NCBI GenBank assembly: GCA_019639075.1
Contig: JAHBSO010000002.1
Location: 186,001 to 250,000 of the forward strand
Reading direction: 5' to 3'
Length of the DNA stretch: 64,000 bases
Source of the DNA: Actinomycetota bacterium
Lineage (GTDB): Bacteria; Actinomycetota; Acidimicrobiia; Acidimicrobiales; Iamiaceae
Shown here: positions 9,025-16,961 of the stretch, piece by piece
Numbering within the stretch: position 1 is the stretch's first letter
How the letters are laid out: the number at the start of each line of letters is the position of its first letter
The notes under the pieces: model-generated
What the model saw: only the letters and a program-made list of their open reading frames with translations
Told to the model about the DNA's origin: nothing
Database searches by the model: none
Translations under genes and position numbers: made by a program

Positions 9025-9110
9025 TCGACACCGCGGACGGCCGTTCCGTCGAGCGAGGTCGCGACCGGAGCGATAGACACGGATCGAACGGACGTCGAAG
9101 GGAAGCCCTC

Positions 9111-9329
9111 ATGAAGTTCGCCCAGTTCATGGCCACCCCCGCCGGTCGGGGCATCCGCGTCGTCGCCGGCCTCGTGCTGATCGCCCTCGGCATCAACATG
9201 GGAGGCGCCGGCCTGATCCTGGCTGCGCTCGGCGTGGTGGCCCTGGTCGCCGGCGCGGCCAACGTCTGCCTCATCTCCCCGCTGATCGGCGCCCCGTTCC
9301 GCGGCGGCGACGCGGCCGACGGGACCTGA
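9111..9329 (+). CDS. Small membrane protein, DUF2892/YgaP-like
   Basis: A 72-residue protein starting MKFAQFMATPAGRGIRV, with two hydrophobic helices (VVAGLVLIALGINMG and LILAALGVVALVAGA) and a short tail containing NVCLISPLIG. The layout matches the inner-membrane DUF2892 family often linked to rhodanese domains, although no rhodanese is adjacent. The ATG at 9111 follows a GGGAAG ribosome-binding site. The long upstream open frame is a shadow of the preceding genes. Confidence 0.75.
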   Translation: MKFAQFMATPAGRGIRVVAGLVLIALGINMGGAGLILAALGVVALVAGAANVCLISPLIGAPFRGGDAADGT

Positions 9330-9354
9330 GGCGACCAGCGACGCGAGGTCCGGC

Positions 9355-10110
9355 TCAGGCCGGCCGACACACCACCTGGTGCTGCGCCTCGCGGATGGGG
9401 TCGCGCACCTCCACGACCTCCCAGCCGGTGCCATCGATCAGCGCCATCGCGTACTCGCGCGCATAGATGGCATAGGTGAGCGGCCGGGACGGATCTGCGT
9501 CGTGGAACGGAACGACGGTACGGGCCGATTGGCGCTCGGCGATCGAGAGCCCGGACTCCGGACCCCCCATCCGCCGGTCGATGATGTCGGGGAAGCTGTG
9601 ACCGCCCTCGGTCAGCTCGTCGAGGAACACCGTGAAGAACAACATGCCGTCGGGACGGACGTAACGACGCAGCAACCGCAACATCACCGCGTAGTCGGTC
9701 GGTGCGAGGTGGGTGAACACCGAGAACAGGCAGATCAGATCGAAGGTCCGGTCACCGCAACCGAGGTCGGTGTCCACGCCCATCTCGGGTGCATCGGGGT
9801 TGTACAGCTCGTTGCGAACCCCCACGTGGTGGTAGCTGAAGCGGGGATCGGCGTTGTGCGTCCGGAGGTGTTCGATCACCTCCCGGTTCACGTCGGCCCC
9901 GTGGTAGCTGCCGACGGCGAGGCCGTCGTTCACGATGGCCTCGGAGAACTTGGTCCCACACCCGACGTCGAGCACGTCGACCCCAGCGAGGTCCTCGCGT
10001 CCCATCGCGTCGGCCAACAGACCGAGGAGCACGCGAGCGCTGCGACGGTGTTCCTCCTGGTCGAGGTACGCGCTTCGGTTCAGCTTCCGGGGGACCTCGA
10101 GTCTCGCCAC
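9355..10110 (-). CDS. Class I SAM-dependent methyltransferase
   Basis: A 251-residue Rossmann methyltransferase. SAM motif I is VLDVGCGTKF. Motif II-like YHGADVN is followed by an acidic residue region, and FDLICLFSVFTHL matches motif IV-V with an HL pair typical of small-molecule methyltransferases. The GTG at 10110 is chosen because AAAGGA sits 6 nt upstream; a further in-frame ATG at 10164 lacks a Shine-Dalgarno. Acceptor unknown. The thiolase gene lies upstream on the same strand after 64 bp. Confidence 0.82.
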   Translation of the reverse strand: MARLEVPRKLNRSAYLDQEEHRRSARVLLGLLADAMGREDLAGVDVLDVGCGTKFSEAIVNDGLAVGSYHGADVNREVIEHLRTHNADPRFSYHHVGVRNELYNPDAPEMGVDTDLGCGDRTFDLICLFSVFTHLAPTDYAVMLRLLRRYVRPDGMLFFTVFLDELTEGGHSFPDIIDRRMGGPESGLSIAERQSARTVVPFHDADPSRPLTYAIYAREYAMALIDGTGWEVVEVRDPIREAQHQVVCRPA

Positions 10111-10174
10111 GGCACGTCCTTTGTCGACAGCGCGGCGACTGTACCCGGGTCGCCACCTCGGCAACGGGTGACCG

Positions 10175-11353
10175 TCAGGGGGCGGGGACCTCGACGACGA
10201 CGGCGGTGGACATCCCGCCTCCGGCGCACATGGCCGCGACGCCGGTGCCGCCGCCGCGGCGGCGCAGCTCGTGGACGAGCGACACGACCATGCGGGCGCC
10301 GCTCGCCGCGATCGGGTGACCGAGGCTGCAGCCGCTCCCCGACACGTTCACGATCTCCTCGTCGATGCCGAGGATCCGCGTCGTCGCCACGCACATCGAG
10401 GCGAACGCCTCGTTGATCTCCCACAGGTCGACGTCCGCGACGGTCAGCCCGGCGCGCTCCAGCGCCTTGGGGATGGCGATGGTCGGGGCCAGGCCGGTGC
10501 GGGCCGGGTTGACGCCGGCCGAGGCCCATGCCGTCACCTTGCCGAGCACCGTGGCGCCGGCCTCGGCGGCCACCTCGGCCGAGGCGAGCACGACCGCGGC
10601 GGCGGCGTCGTTGACGCCGCTGGCGTTGCCGGCCGTGATGCTGAAGCCGTCGATCTCGGGATGCAGGACCTTCAGCCCGGCCAGCTTCTCCGCGGTGGTC
10701 TCGCGCCGCGGGTGCTCGTCGACCGCGAAGGTCTTCTTCTCGCCGTCGCGACCCACGAACTCGACCGGGAACACCTCGGCGTCGAACCGACCCTCGTCGA
10801 TGGCGGCGACGGCCCGCTGGTGCGAACGCAGCGCCCAGGCGTCCATCTCCTCGCGGGTCACGCCCGCCTCCACCGCGGCGTTCCAACCGACGGTGATCGA
10901 CATGTCGAACGCCGGGGCGTCGGGGGTCTCGGGGTGGCTGGGAGACATCCAGGACACCACCTCGTCGGTGCCGGGCACCCGCCGCTTGCCCTGGGGCGAG
11001 GTCGACATCGAGTTCACCCCACCGGCGACGAGCGCTCGGTCCATGCCGGCCTTGATCGAGCCGGCCGCGTTGGCGATCGCCGCGAGGCTCGACGCGCAGT
11101 GCTCGTTGACGGCGACGCCGGCGATGTGCTCCATTCCGGCCTCGATCGCCGCGAAGCGGGCGACGTCGCCGCCGCCGTAGAGGGTCTCGCCGAGCTGCAC
11201 GCCGTCGATCACCTCGGGGTCGAGACCCGATCGGGCGACGACCTCGCCGAGGAGCTGGCGACCCAGCTCGAACGCGTCGACGTCGACGAGGGTGCCCTTG
11301 AACGAGGTGGCGATGGGGGTGCGGGCCGCGGCCACGATCACTGCGTCGGTCAT
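10175..11353 (-). CDS. Acetyl-CoA acetyltransferase (thiolase)
   Basis: Beta-ketoacyl-CoA thiolase, 392 residues, normal length. The nucleophilic cysteine C86 lies in NEHCASSLAA. NEAFA, the histidine motif GHPIAASGAR (H346) and the second catalytic cysteine C376 in MCAGGGMS are all intact. It would cleave 3-ketoacyl-CoA at the end of a beta-oxidation round, or condense acetyl-CoA. A GGAGA-type Shine-Dalgarno precedes the ATG. The TesB-like thioesterase lies 24 bp upstream on the same strand, suggesting one operon. Confidence 0.93.
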   Translation of the reverse strand: MTDAVIVAAARTPIATSFKGTLVDVDAFELGRQLLGEVVARSGLDPEVIDGVQLGETLYGGGDVARFAAIEAGMEHIAGVAVNEHCASSLAAIANAAGSIKAGMDRALVAGGVNSMSTSPQGKRRVPGTDEVVSWMSPSHPETPDAPAFDMSITVGWNAAVEAGVTREEMDAWALRSHQRAVAAIDEGRFDAEVFPVEFVGRDGEKKTFAVDEHPRRETTAEKLAGLKVLHPEIDGFSITAGNASGVNDAAAAVVLASAEVAAEAGATVLGKVTAWASAGVNPARTGLAPTIAIPKALERAGLTVADVDLWEINEAFASMCVATTRILGIDEEIVNVSGSGCSLGHPIAASGARMVVSLVHELRRRGGGTGVAAMCAGGGMSTAVVVEVPAP

Positions 11354-11377
11354 CGGTGTCTCCTTGGAGGTGGTGGT

Positions 11378-12202
11378 TCAGCCCATCGGGCGGATCATCG
11401 CGTCCTGCACGTAGGACGCCACGAGGGCGCCGTCGGGTCGGAACACGTCGGCGGTGCCGTAGCTGCGCCCGCCCCCGGCGAAGGGGCTGTGGTGGCTCAG
11501 CAGCAACCAGTCGCGGGCGGGGGCCGGCTGGTGGAACGTGAGGGTGTGGCTGATGACGCCGGTCGCCAGGCTCACGTGGGCCTGGGACTGGCCGACGCCG
11601 GGGTGGGGCCGCATCGCGGTGGCGATGAGGAACCCGTCGGTCGAGTAGGCGAGGAGCGCCTGGTCGATGACCGGGTCCTCCGGTGCGCCGGGGAACCGGA
11701 CCCACACGTCGAGGTCGGGCGGGCCGACGAGCGCCGGGTCGGACACGTCGATGTCGTCGACGATGCGCACCTGCCAGGAGCCGTCCACGGCCGGGGCCCA
11801 GTCCTCGGGCGAGCCGACCTCGGGCGCCGGCTCCTCGTGGCGGATCACGTCGGGTTCATCCGCGCTCAGGAGCACCTGGGACCGCACGCACAGGCGGCCG
11901 CCCTGGAAGATCGTGACCGTGCTGCTGGCGAAGGTGCGGCCGGCGTGGATCGGCTCGACCACGATGTCGAGGCCGGCGTCGGGGCGGGCCGCCCGGGCGA
12001 ACACGGTGTGGATGGTCTTGACCCGCTTGTCGTCGTGGCCGTGCGAGGCGGCGACGATCGACTGACCAAGGAGCTGACCGCCGAACACGGTGCCGGTCGC
12101 GGACGCGGCGTTGGTCGCGGTGTAGCGGCCGTCGCCAGCAGCCTCCAGGGCCAGCGCACCGAGGAGGTCGTCGAGCTCGAGCACGGTCGAGAACCGTACC
12201 AT
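11378..12202 (-). CDS. tesB: Acyl-CoA thioesterase II (TesB-like)
   Basis: Double hotdog acyl-CoA thioesterase, 274 residues. The first hotdog shows VFGGQLLGQSIVAA and VKTIHTVFARAARPD. The second shows DQALLAYSTDGFLI, the active-site aspartate region in TesB proteins, and ends with HHSPFAGGGRSYG and ALVASYVQDAMIR. The ATG at 12202 gives the usual MVRFSTVLELDDLL start. It is divergent from the CoA-transferase. A weak copy of the GAGAATG-type box lies 8 bp upstream of its start, so it may share regulation with the other catabolic genes. Confidence 0.88.
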   Translation of the reverse strand: MVRFSTVLELDDLLGALALEAAGDGRYTATNAASATGTVFGGQLLGQSIVAASHGHDDKRVKTIHTVFARAARPDAGLDIVVEPIHAGRTFASSTVTIFQGGRLCVRSQVLLSADEPDVIRHEEPAPEVGSPEDWAPAVDGSWQVRIVDDIDVSDPALVGPPDLDVWVRFPGAPEDPVIDQALLAYSTDGFLIATAMRPHPGVGQSQAHVSLATGVISHTLTFHQPAPARDWLLLSHHSPFAGGGRSYGTADVFRPDGALVASYVQDAMIRPMG

Positions 12203-12210
12203 CGGGGCCT

Positions 12211-12225
12211 GAGAATGGGAATCTC
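12211..12225. promoter_or_regulatory. Weak copy of the catabolic operator box
   Basis: GAGAATGGGAATCTC, an imperfect palindrome (5 of 7 pairs) in the 96-bp divergent region between the thioesterase and CoA-transferase genes. It resembles the better boxes at 25191, 26395, 37036 and 43281. No clear -35/-10 pair is seen around this copy. Confidence 0.35.
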
Positions 12226-12298
12226 GCTCGGCGGTGGTGGGACTCTCGCGCCGTTGGTAGTGTCGGCCGTCACCATCGTCGCCGACCCGAGGTTCCCG

Positions 12299-13513
12299 AT
12301 GACCGACGTCATGCAAGGTGTCCGCATCCTCGAGGTCGCGGAGCACACCTTCGTGCCCGCTGCCTCCGCCCTGCTGTCCGACTACGGCGCCGAGGTCATC
12401 AAGATCGAGCACGTCGAACGGGGCGACGCCATGCGCGGCCTCCTCAAGAGCGGCGTCGGCATCTTCAACACCGACGTGCACGTCCTGCTCGAGCACTCCA
12501 ACCGGGGCAAGAAGAGCCTCGGTCTCGACCTCACCACCCCGGAGGGGCTCGACATCCTGAAGAAGATCGCCGCCACCTGCGACGTCTTCCTCACCAACAA
12601 GCTGCCCGGCGTCCGCGAGAAGCTGGGCATCGGCGTCGATGCGATCCGCGAGGCCAACCCGAACATCATCTACGTGCGGGGCACGGGCCAGGGCGAGCGG
12701 GGCCCCGACGCCGACAAGGGCGCCTACGACGTGCTCGCCTACTGGCACCGCGCCGGCGTGTCGATGGGGCTCAAGGAGGCCGATGCCGAGTCGGTCCCCA
12801 ACCCGCCCGCCCCGGCGTTCGGCGACTCCATCGGGGCCATGACCATCGCCGGCGGGATCATGGGCGCGCTCTACCACCGGGAGAAGACCGGCGAGGCCAC
12901 CGTGGTCGACGTGTCGCTGCTCAGCACCGGCCTGTGGTCGATGGGTGCCGCGCTCGCGCTGTCGCTCCAGCTCAACATGCCGTGGGCCCCACCCCCGAAG
13001 GGCGGCCCGATCGGCAACCCGCTGGTCGGCACCTACGAGGCGTCCGACGGCACCTTCGTCTCGTTCTCCTGCCTCCAGGCGCCCCGCTACTGGGTCGAGG
13101 CCTGCGAGCTGCTCGGCCGCCCCGATGCCGCCACTGACGAGCGCTTCGCCCCCGAGAGCCTCGGGCTCAACGGCACCGAGGCCGCCGCGATCGTGCGCGA
13201 AGCCATCGCCTCGCGCCCCGCGGACGAGTGGCGCGAGCGCCTGGCCGACTTCTCCGGCCAGTGGTGCATCGTGCAGAACACCATCGCCGCCGCGGACGAC
13301 CCGCAGTCGGTGGCCAACGGGTACGTCGTCGACTGCGAGACCCAGTCGGGCACACCCTTCAAGCTGGCCGGCGCCCCCGTCCAGTACGACGAGGAGCAGC
13401 CCCAGCCCAAGCGGGCCCCGGAGTTCAACGAGCACGGCGACGAGATCCTCGAGTCCCTCGGGCTCGACACCGAGGCGATCATCGACCTCAAGGTCCGCGG
13501 CGTGGTCGCCTGA
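12299..13513 (+). CDS. Class III (CaiB/BaiF) CoA-transferase
   Basis: A 404-residue CoA-transferase in the normal domain order, unlike the one at 2413. N-terminal RILEVAEHTFVPAASALL and YGAEVIKIEH are followed by NRGKKSLGLDL, GDSIGAMTIAGGIMGALY and VDVSLLSTGLW. The small domain follows with SDGTFVSFSCLQAPRYW. It likely transfers CoA to a pathway acid intermediate. The ATG at 12299 is used; a second ATG four codons later is possible. The downstream SDR gene begins 59 bp after the stop. Confidence 0.9.
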   Translation: MTDVMQGVRILEVAEHTFVPAASALLSDYGAEVIKIEHVERGDAMRGLLKSGVGIFNTDVHVLLEHSNRGKKSLGLDLTTPEGLDILKKIAATCDVFLTNKLPGVREKLGIGVDAIREANPNIIYVRGTGQGERGPDADKGAYDVLAYWHRAGVSMGLKEADAESVPNPPAPAFGDSIGAMTIAGGIMGALYHREKTGEATVVDVSLLSTGLWSMGAALALSLQLNMPWAPPPKGGPIGNPLVGTYEASDGTFVSFSCLQAPRYWVEACELLGRPDAATDERFAPESLGLNGTEAAAIVREAIASRPADEWRERLADFSGQWCIVQNTIAAADDPQSVANGYVVDCETQSGTPFKLAGAPVQYDEEQPQPKRAPEFNEHGDEILESLGLDTEAIIDLKVRGVVA

Positions 13514-13572
13514 CCCCGGCCGCTCTCCCCTTCCCTTCTCCCTTCACCCGAAGTACCGCCCAGGAGGCACTG

Positions 13573-14400
13573 ATGAGCTTGTTCGACGCATACCGCTACG
13601 ACGGTCGCCGCGCGGTGGTCGCCGGCGGCGCCACCGGCATGGGGGCCGCCGTCGTGGACGTGCTGCTCGACGCCGGCGCCGAGGTCATCGCCATGGACCG
13701 CGCCGAGATCACCCGCGACGGCGTGACCGCCGTGTCGCTCGACCTCTCCGACAAGGCGTCGATCGAAGCGGCGGTCGACGGACTCGACGGCCCGGTCGAC
13801 GCCCTCTTCTCCTGCGCCGGCGTCGCGGATGGCACCCCCGGCCTGGAGCGCATCAACTTCATCGGCCACCGCCACATGATCGATCGCATGGTCGACAAGG
13901 AGCTGCTCGGTCGCGGCTCGGCGATCGGCATGATCTCCTCCGCCGCCGGCTTCGGCTGGGAGGAGAACCTCCACAACGTCGAGCAGTACCTCGCCGTGCG
14001 GGACTTCGACGAGGCCACCGCCTGGGCCCAGGAGCACGGCCGCACCGACTACCTCTGGTCGAAGCTCACGGTCAACGCGTTCGTGGCCCAGGAGGCGATG
14101 CCGCTCCTGAAGAAGGGCATCCGCATCAACGCCACGCTCCCCGGCCCGACCACCACGCCGCTCGCCAAGGCCAACGCCGACACGTGGCTGACCTTCGCCG
14201 AGGACTACCGGGCCGAGGTCGGCATCGAGGCCTCGACGCCGCTGGAGCAGGCCTACCCGCTCGTGTTCCTGTGCAGCCCGGCCGCCAGCGGCATCACCGG
14301 CATCACCGTGGTGTCCGACGCCGGCTACTTCTCCTCGGGCACCAGCAAGGCGTACCAGCCCGCGGTCGACGCCGTCGGCTTCATGCGCATGGAGTTCTGA
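13573..14400 (+). CDS. SDR family oxidoreductase (hydroxysteroid/coniferyl alcohol dehydrogenase-like)
   Basis: A 275-residue short-chain dehydrogenase. Cofactor motif GGATGMGAAV is followed by an acidic residue in AMDRAE, which favours NAD. Active-site serines lie in MISSAAGFGW and the catalytic pair is the Y and K of YLWSK. The long insertion between serine and tyrosine and the GWEENL segment are typical of the 3-alpha-hydroxysteroid/coniferyl-alcohol dehydrogenase branch; this is recalled similarity, not a search. A strong AGGAGG lies 6 nt upstream of the ATG. Likely co-transcribed with the CoA-transferase. Confidence 0.88.
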   Translation: MSLFDAYRYDGRRAVVAGGATGMGAAVVDVLLDAGAEVIAMDRAEITRDGVTAVSLDLSDKASIEAAVDGLDGPVDALFSCAGVADGTPGLERINFIGHRHMIDRMVDKELLGRGSAIGMISSAAGFGWEENLHNVEQYLAVRDFDEATAWAQEHGRTDYLWSKLTVNAFVAQEAMPLLKKGIRINATLPGPTTTPLAKANADTWLTFAEDYRAEVGIEASTPLEQAYPLVFLCSPAASGITGITVVSDAGYFSSGTSKAYQPAVDAVGFMRMEF

Positions 14401-14410
14401 CCCGGCCCGC

Positions 14411-14887
14411 CTAGCCGTCCGGGTCAGCCGTTCTCCGAGCGATGACGGCCCTGACGACGCGATCCGCCATCTGGGCGAACGCCTCGATCTCCACGGGACC
14501 GACCGCGTGGACCGAAAGCCGACCGTACTCGGCACCGTGACGGCGTTCCCGCAGGCGGTCGGCGAGGGATGCGTCTTCAACCGAGAGCACGCCATCGAGT
14601 TGGGTCCTCGCGTACTCGATGGTGATGGCGTGAGCACCCGGAGCGTTCTCGAACCGGTGGCCGTTCGCTCCCGCTTCGGCGTCGATCGCCTTGCGGACGG
14701 CGTCGTGGCAGGCAGCGAGCGCCAGCGTGGGATCAGCCGTCGCCAGGACGCGAGCAGAAGCGACGTGTTGTCGGGCCTGCACGAGGAGGTCGTTGCCGCG
14801 AGCGGTGTTCGGCTGGACCTTGCTGATCCGGTTGGTGGCCAGCATCTCGGTCAGCCATCGCTGGTGATCTGATTCGTTGAGGCTCAC
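14411..14887 (-). CDS. HEPN-domain protein, candidate toxin of a HEPN/nucleotidyltransferase module
   Basis: A 158-residue all-helical protein. LLVQARQHVASARVLATADPTLALAACHDAVRKAIDA fits the first helices of HEPN domains (SAV_6107-like), and the C-terminal LRERRHGAEYG carries an arginine-histidine cluster like the RX4-6H RNase motif. Such proteins cut RNA or are inert partners of nucleotidyltransferases. It is downstream of, and co-directional with, a wHTH-nucleotidyltransferase gene 57 bp away, the standard pairing. Convergent with the SDR gene, 10 bp between stops. Which partner is toxic here is inference. Confidence 0.72.
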   Translation of the reverse strand: MSLNESDHQRWLTEMLATNRISKVQPNTARGNDLLVQARQHVASARVLATADPTLALAACHDAVRKAIDAEAGANGHRFENAPGAHAITIEYARTQLDGVLSVEDASLADRLRERRHGAEYGRLSVHAVGPVEIEAFAQMADRVVRAVIARRTADPDG

Positions 14888-14944
14888 ATCATCCTCGTCG
14901 CCGCGCCGGCGACTTCGATCTGCCCCCCACCCAAGGCCGACACC

Positions 14945-15553
14945 CTACGCTCCACTGGCACGGCCGGATTCCCGCGGTTCCATCGGCACCGGAACCATCG
15001 GGCGGGCACGCACGGTGGCGACGAACGGATCCTCGGGGTCCTCCCACTGCGAACGGGAAACGAGCGTCGGGTTGATGTACAAGCCGGCGATCGCCTCGGC
15101 CGGCTTCAACGGCACCCGGAGATCGTCGAGCGACACATCGCCAACGACGAGCAGATCGATGTCGTTCGGCTGGCGGCCATCCACCCCGTGGTAGCGAGCT
15201 GCCCATGACCCGAAGACGAAGGCATCTTCGACCCCCGCGATCTCCGCGAGGGCTCGGGCGATCACGCCCGGTAGCCCGAACGTCTGGGCGAGCAGCTCCG
15301 CGAGCGCGCCTGCCCACGGCAGGCGCCAGTTCGCCGTGACGAGTCGGGTCCGTCCGACCTGTTCCACGAGGACCATCTCGTGATCGGCAAGTCGCTGCAC
15401 CTCCCGGCTGACGGTCGGGACAGGCGAGTCCGCGAGCACCGACAGCTGCCCGATGGACAGCGGCGATCGCGACCGGTCGAACAGCACGGCCAGCAGCCGG
15501 GCTTGCCCATCCGACCGGAACAGGGGAATCATCCCCGGCGGCGACGTTCTCAC
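14945..15553 (-). CDS. Winged-helix fused to minimal nucleotidyltransferase, candidate antitoxin/regulator
   Basis: The N-terminal wHTH (LLAVLFDRSRSPLSIGQLSVLADSPVPTVSREVQRL) resembles ArsR/MarR folds. A minimal nucleotidyltransferase domain follows, with FGSWAARYHG and the metal-binding pair in NDIDLLVVGD. This suits MNT-type antitoxins that AMPylate or block HEPN toxins, here with its own DNA-binding domain for autoregulation. I place the start at GTG 15553: an ACAATA/TATTGT -10 sits exactly 7 nt upstream, which is leaderless geometry. Alternative starts are ATG 15604, which would swallow the operator, and ATG 15532. Confidence 0.75.
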   Translation of the reverse strand: MRTSPPGMIPLFRSDGQARLLAVLFDRSRSPLSIGQLSVLADSPVPTVSREVQRLADHEMVLVEQVGRTRLVTANWRLPWAGALAELLAQTFGLPGVIARALAEIAGVEDAFVFGSWAARYHGVDGRQPNDIDLLVVGDVSLDDLRVPLKPAEAIAGLYINPTLVSRSQWEDPEDPFVATVRARPMVPVPMEPRESGRASGA

Positions 15554-15560
15554 ATAGCGA

Positions 15561-15585
15561 ACAATATCATTCGCGATACGAGAAT
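15561..15585 (-). promoter_or_regulatory. Leaderless promoter and putative operator of the HEPN/NTase module
   Basis: On the minus strand a -10 element TATTGT (15561-15566) ends 7 nt before the GTG start. Just upstream lies a pseudo-palindrome, ATTCGCGATACGAGAAT on the plus strand (15569-15585, 6 of 8 pairs). Its position between -35 and -10 fits repression by the encoded winged-helix protein. Confidence 0.45.
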
Positions 15586-15616
15586 GAACCGCGCAACGGT
15601 CCATCCCGTCGACTTG

Positions 15617-15997
15617 TCAGCCGTCCTCCAGCGCGATCCGACCGAACGCGGCTCGCAGCTGGTCGAGCGCAGCGTCGAACCCGATCCCTCGGTGGTGGGC
15701 TTCGATCGCCAATCGATCGGCGGCGTCACCGAGGTCGGCCGGATCGGCGGCGGGGCGTTCGGCCAGATCGAGGACGCTGGTACCCCGCCGACCGTCGGCC
15801 GTCACCAGGCCGTCGTCCTCCAAGCCCCGGTAGGCACGAGCGACGGTGTTCACGGCGAGGCCGAGGTCGTTCGCCAGGTGCCTGATCGCGGGCAGTCGCA
15901 TCCCGGGCGCCAACACACCGCTGCGGATCATCACCGCCAACTGGTCCTGGATCTGGGCGTAGGGCGGGGGCCCCGATGGATCGATGCGGATGATCAC
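15617..15997 (-). CDS. GntR-family regulator, short YtrA-type
   Basis: A 126-residue regulator: GntR winged helix (YAQIQDQLAVMIRSGVLAPGMRLPAIRHLANDLGLAVNTVARAYRGLEDDGLV) plus a short C-terminal helical part. The absence of a large effector domain places it in the YtrA group, which usually controls adjacent transporters or membrane proteins. The GTG at 15997 overlaps the stop of the upstream membrane-protein gene (GTGA), so the two are co-transcribed and it probably regulates its own operon through the site at 16877. Confidence 0.88.
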   Translation of the reverse strand: MIIRIDPSGPPPYAQIQDQLAVMIRSGVLAPGMRLPAIRHLANDLGLAVNTVARAYRGLEDDGLVTADGRRGTSVLDLAERPAADPADLGDAADRLAIEAHHRGIGFDAALDQLRAAFGRIALEDG

Positions 15998-16845
15998 GAC
16001 GTCACCACGGCCACCGTTCGGCGGACGTGCCAGGGCCAGTACGCCCAGAACCGCCAGGTGGCGAGGATGCCGGCGACCGGCAACATCGGCACCCAGCCAC
16101 GTATGCCGAGGGGGAGGGACCGGATCGGGATCACCACACCGACGAGCACCGCGCCGAGGATGCAGAAGCAGACAGCGGTGGCAGCGCCGCCGACCTGGTG
16201 CACGGTGGATGACCGGATCGCGTCGTCGACGGCGAGGACCTCGGCCGACGAGGCGGGCTGACGTCTCGCCACGACATCGACCTGGATGCTGAAGGCGAGC
16301 AGTGCGACGCCGGCCGAGGCGAGTGTCGAGCCGAGGAGCGCGCCGTCGCCGAGCCGGTCGAAGAGCGGGTCGACCGGGAACGGTGCGCCCGTGCCCAGGA
16401 GGGCTGCGACCGCCACCAGGAGGGTGACACCGGCGGGAGCGAGGAGGAGGCCGTTCGACAGGTAGTCGGTCAGCCGGCGCGGCACGAGCGTCGCCGTGCC
16501 GGGCTCGCCGGGTCGGTCGATCCGACGCTCCGCCCACGCGGCGCCGAGCATCCAACCGGCGATGACCCAGGCCCAGAAGCCGTAGCCGGCGGAGGTGTCG
16601 ACGCCGAAGGCCTGGTCGACGCCAGCACCGACCAGGACGCCGGCGACGCCGCCGATGCCCCGCGAGGTGGCGCTCAGCCTGAGGTACCAGCGAACCAACG
16701 GGAGGGTCGCCGGTGTGGCCGGGACACCGTGGGACCGGCACCACACGTCCGGGGCATCGGCGTCACCCCCGGTGCCGACGAACCAGCCGACCAGCGCCGC
16801 TCCGAGCACGGCGGCTTCCAGCAACCAGACGGCGAATTCCTGCAT
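15994..16845 (-). CDS. Polytopic membrane protein, unknown function
   Basis: A 283-residue protein with about six or seven hydrophobic segments (AVWLLEAAVLGAALVGWFV, FWAWVIAGWMLGAAW, GVTLLVAVAALLG, TLASAGVALLAFSIQ, AVCFCILGAVLVGVVI, VPMLPVAGILATW). No recognised family. The ATG at 16845 is preferred over upstream starts because GGGGAG lies 6 nt before it and the promoter at 16895-16923 precedes it. It forms a translationally coupled operon with the GntR regulator, so its level is probably controlled by that protein. Confidence 0.75.
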   Translation of the reverse strand: MQEFAVWLLEAAVLGAALVGWFVGTGGDADAPDVWCRSHGVPATPATLPLVRWYLRLSATSRGIGGVAGVLVGAGVDQAFGVDTSAGYGFWAWVIAGWMLGAAWAERRIDRPGEPGTATLVPRRLTDYLSNGLLLAPAGVTLLVAVAALLGTGAPFPVDPLFDRLGDGALLGSTLASAGVALLAFSIQVDVVARRQPASSAEVLAVDDAIRSSTVHQVGGAATAVCFCILGAVLVGVVIPIRSLPLGIRGWVPMLPVAGILATWRFWAYWPWHVRRTVAVVTS

Positions 16846-16876
16846 GCCCGACTCCCCAACTGCGACCCTGATCCGT

Positions 16877-16898
16877 TTGTTGCGCGCTCTTGCGACAA
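16877..16898 (-). promoter_or_regulatory. Putative GntR operator over the transcription start
   Basis: Inverted arms TTGTTGC (16877-16883) and GCGACAA (16892-16898), one mismatch, 8-bp spacer. The site overlaps the -10 hexamer and start of the promoter for the membrane protein/GntR operon. The wide spacing suits a YtrA-type GntR dimer. Confidence 0.5.
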
Positions 16899-16923
16899 TA
16901 CCGATGCCCCGATTTTGTGTCAA
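16895..16923 (-). promoter_or_regulatory. Canonical sigma70-type promoter of the membrane protein/GntR operon
   Basis: Read on the minus strand: TTGACA (-35), exactly 17 bp, then TATTGT (-10). This is a consensus -35, rare in such GC-rich DNA. It leaves a leader of about 45 nt to the ATG at 16845. Confidence 0.75.
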
Positions 16924-16961
16924 TGGTGCATGACAAACGATCGCCGGGCAGGGCCTCGACG

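Noticed and set aside
10271..12298. Apparent 676-codon N-terminal extension of the CoA-transferase at 12299
   Set aside because: It is antisense to the thiolase and thioesterase; the CaiB domain starts normally at 12299.
15569..15585. Site in the HEPN module considered another copy of the catabolic box
   Set aside because: It contains GAGAATG but its symmetry axis and flanks differ; it fits a local operator better.
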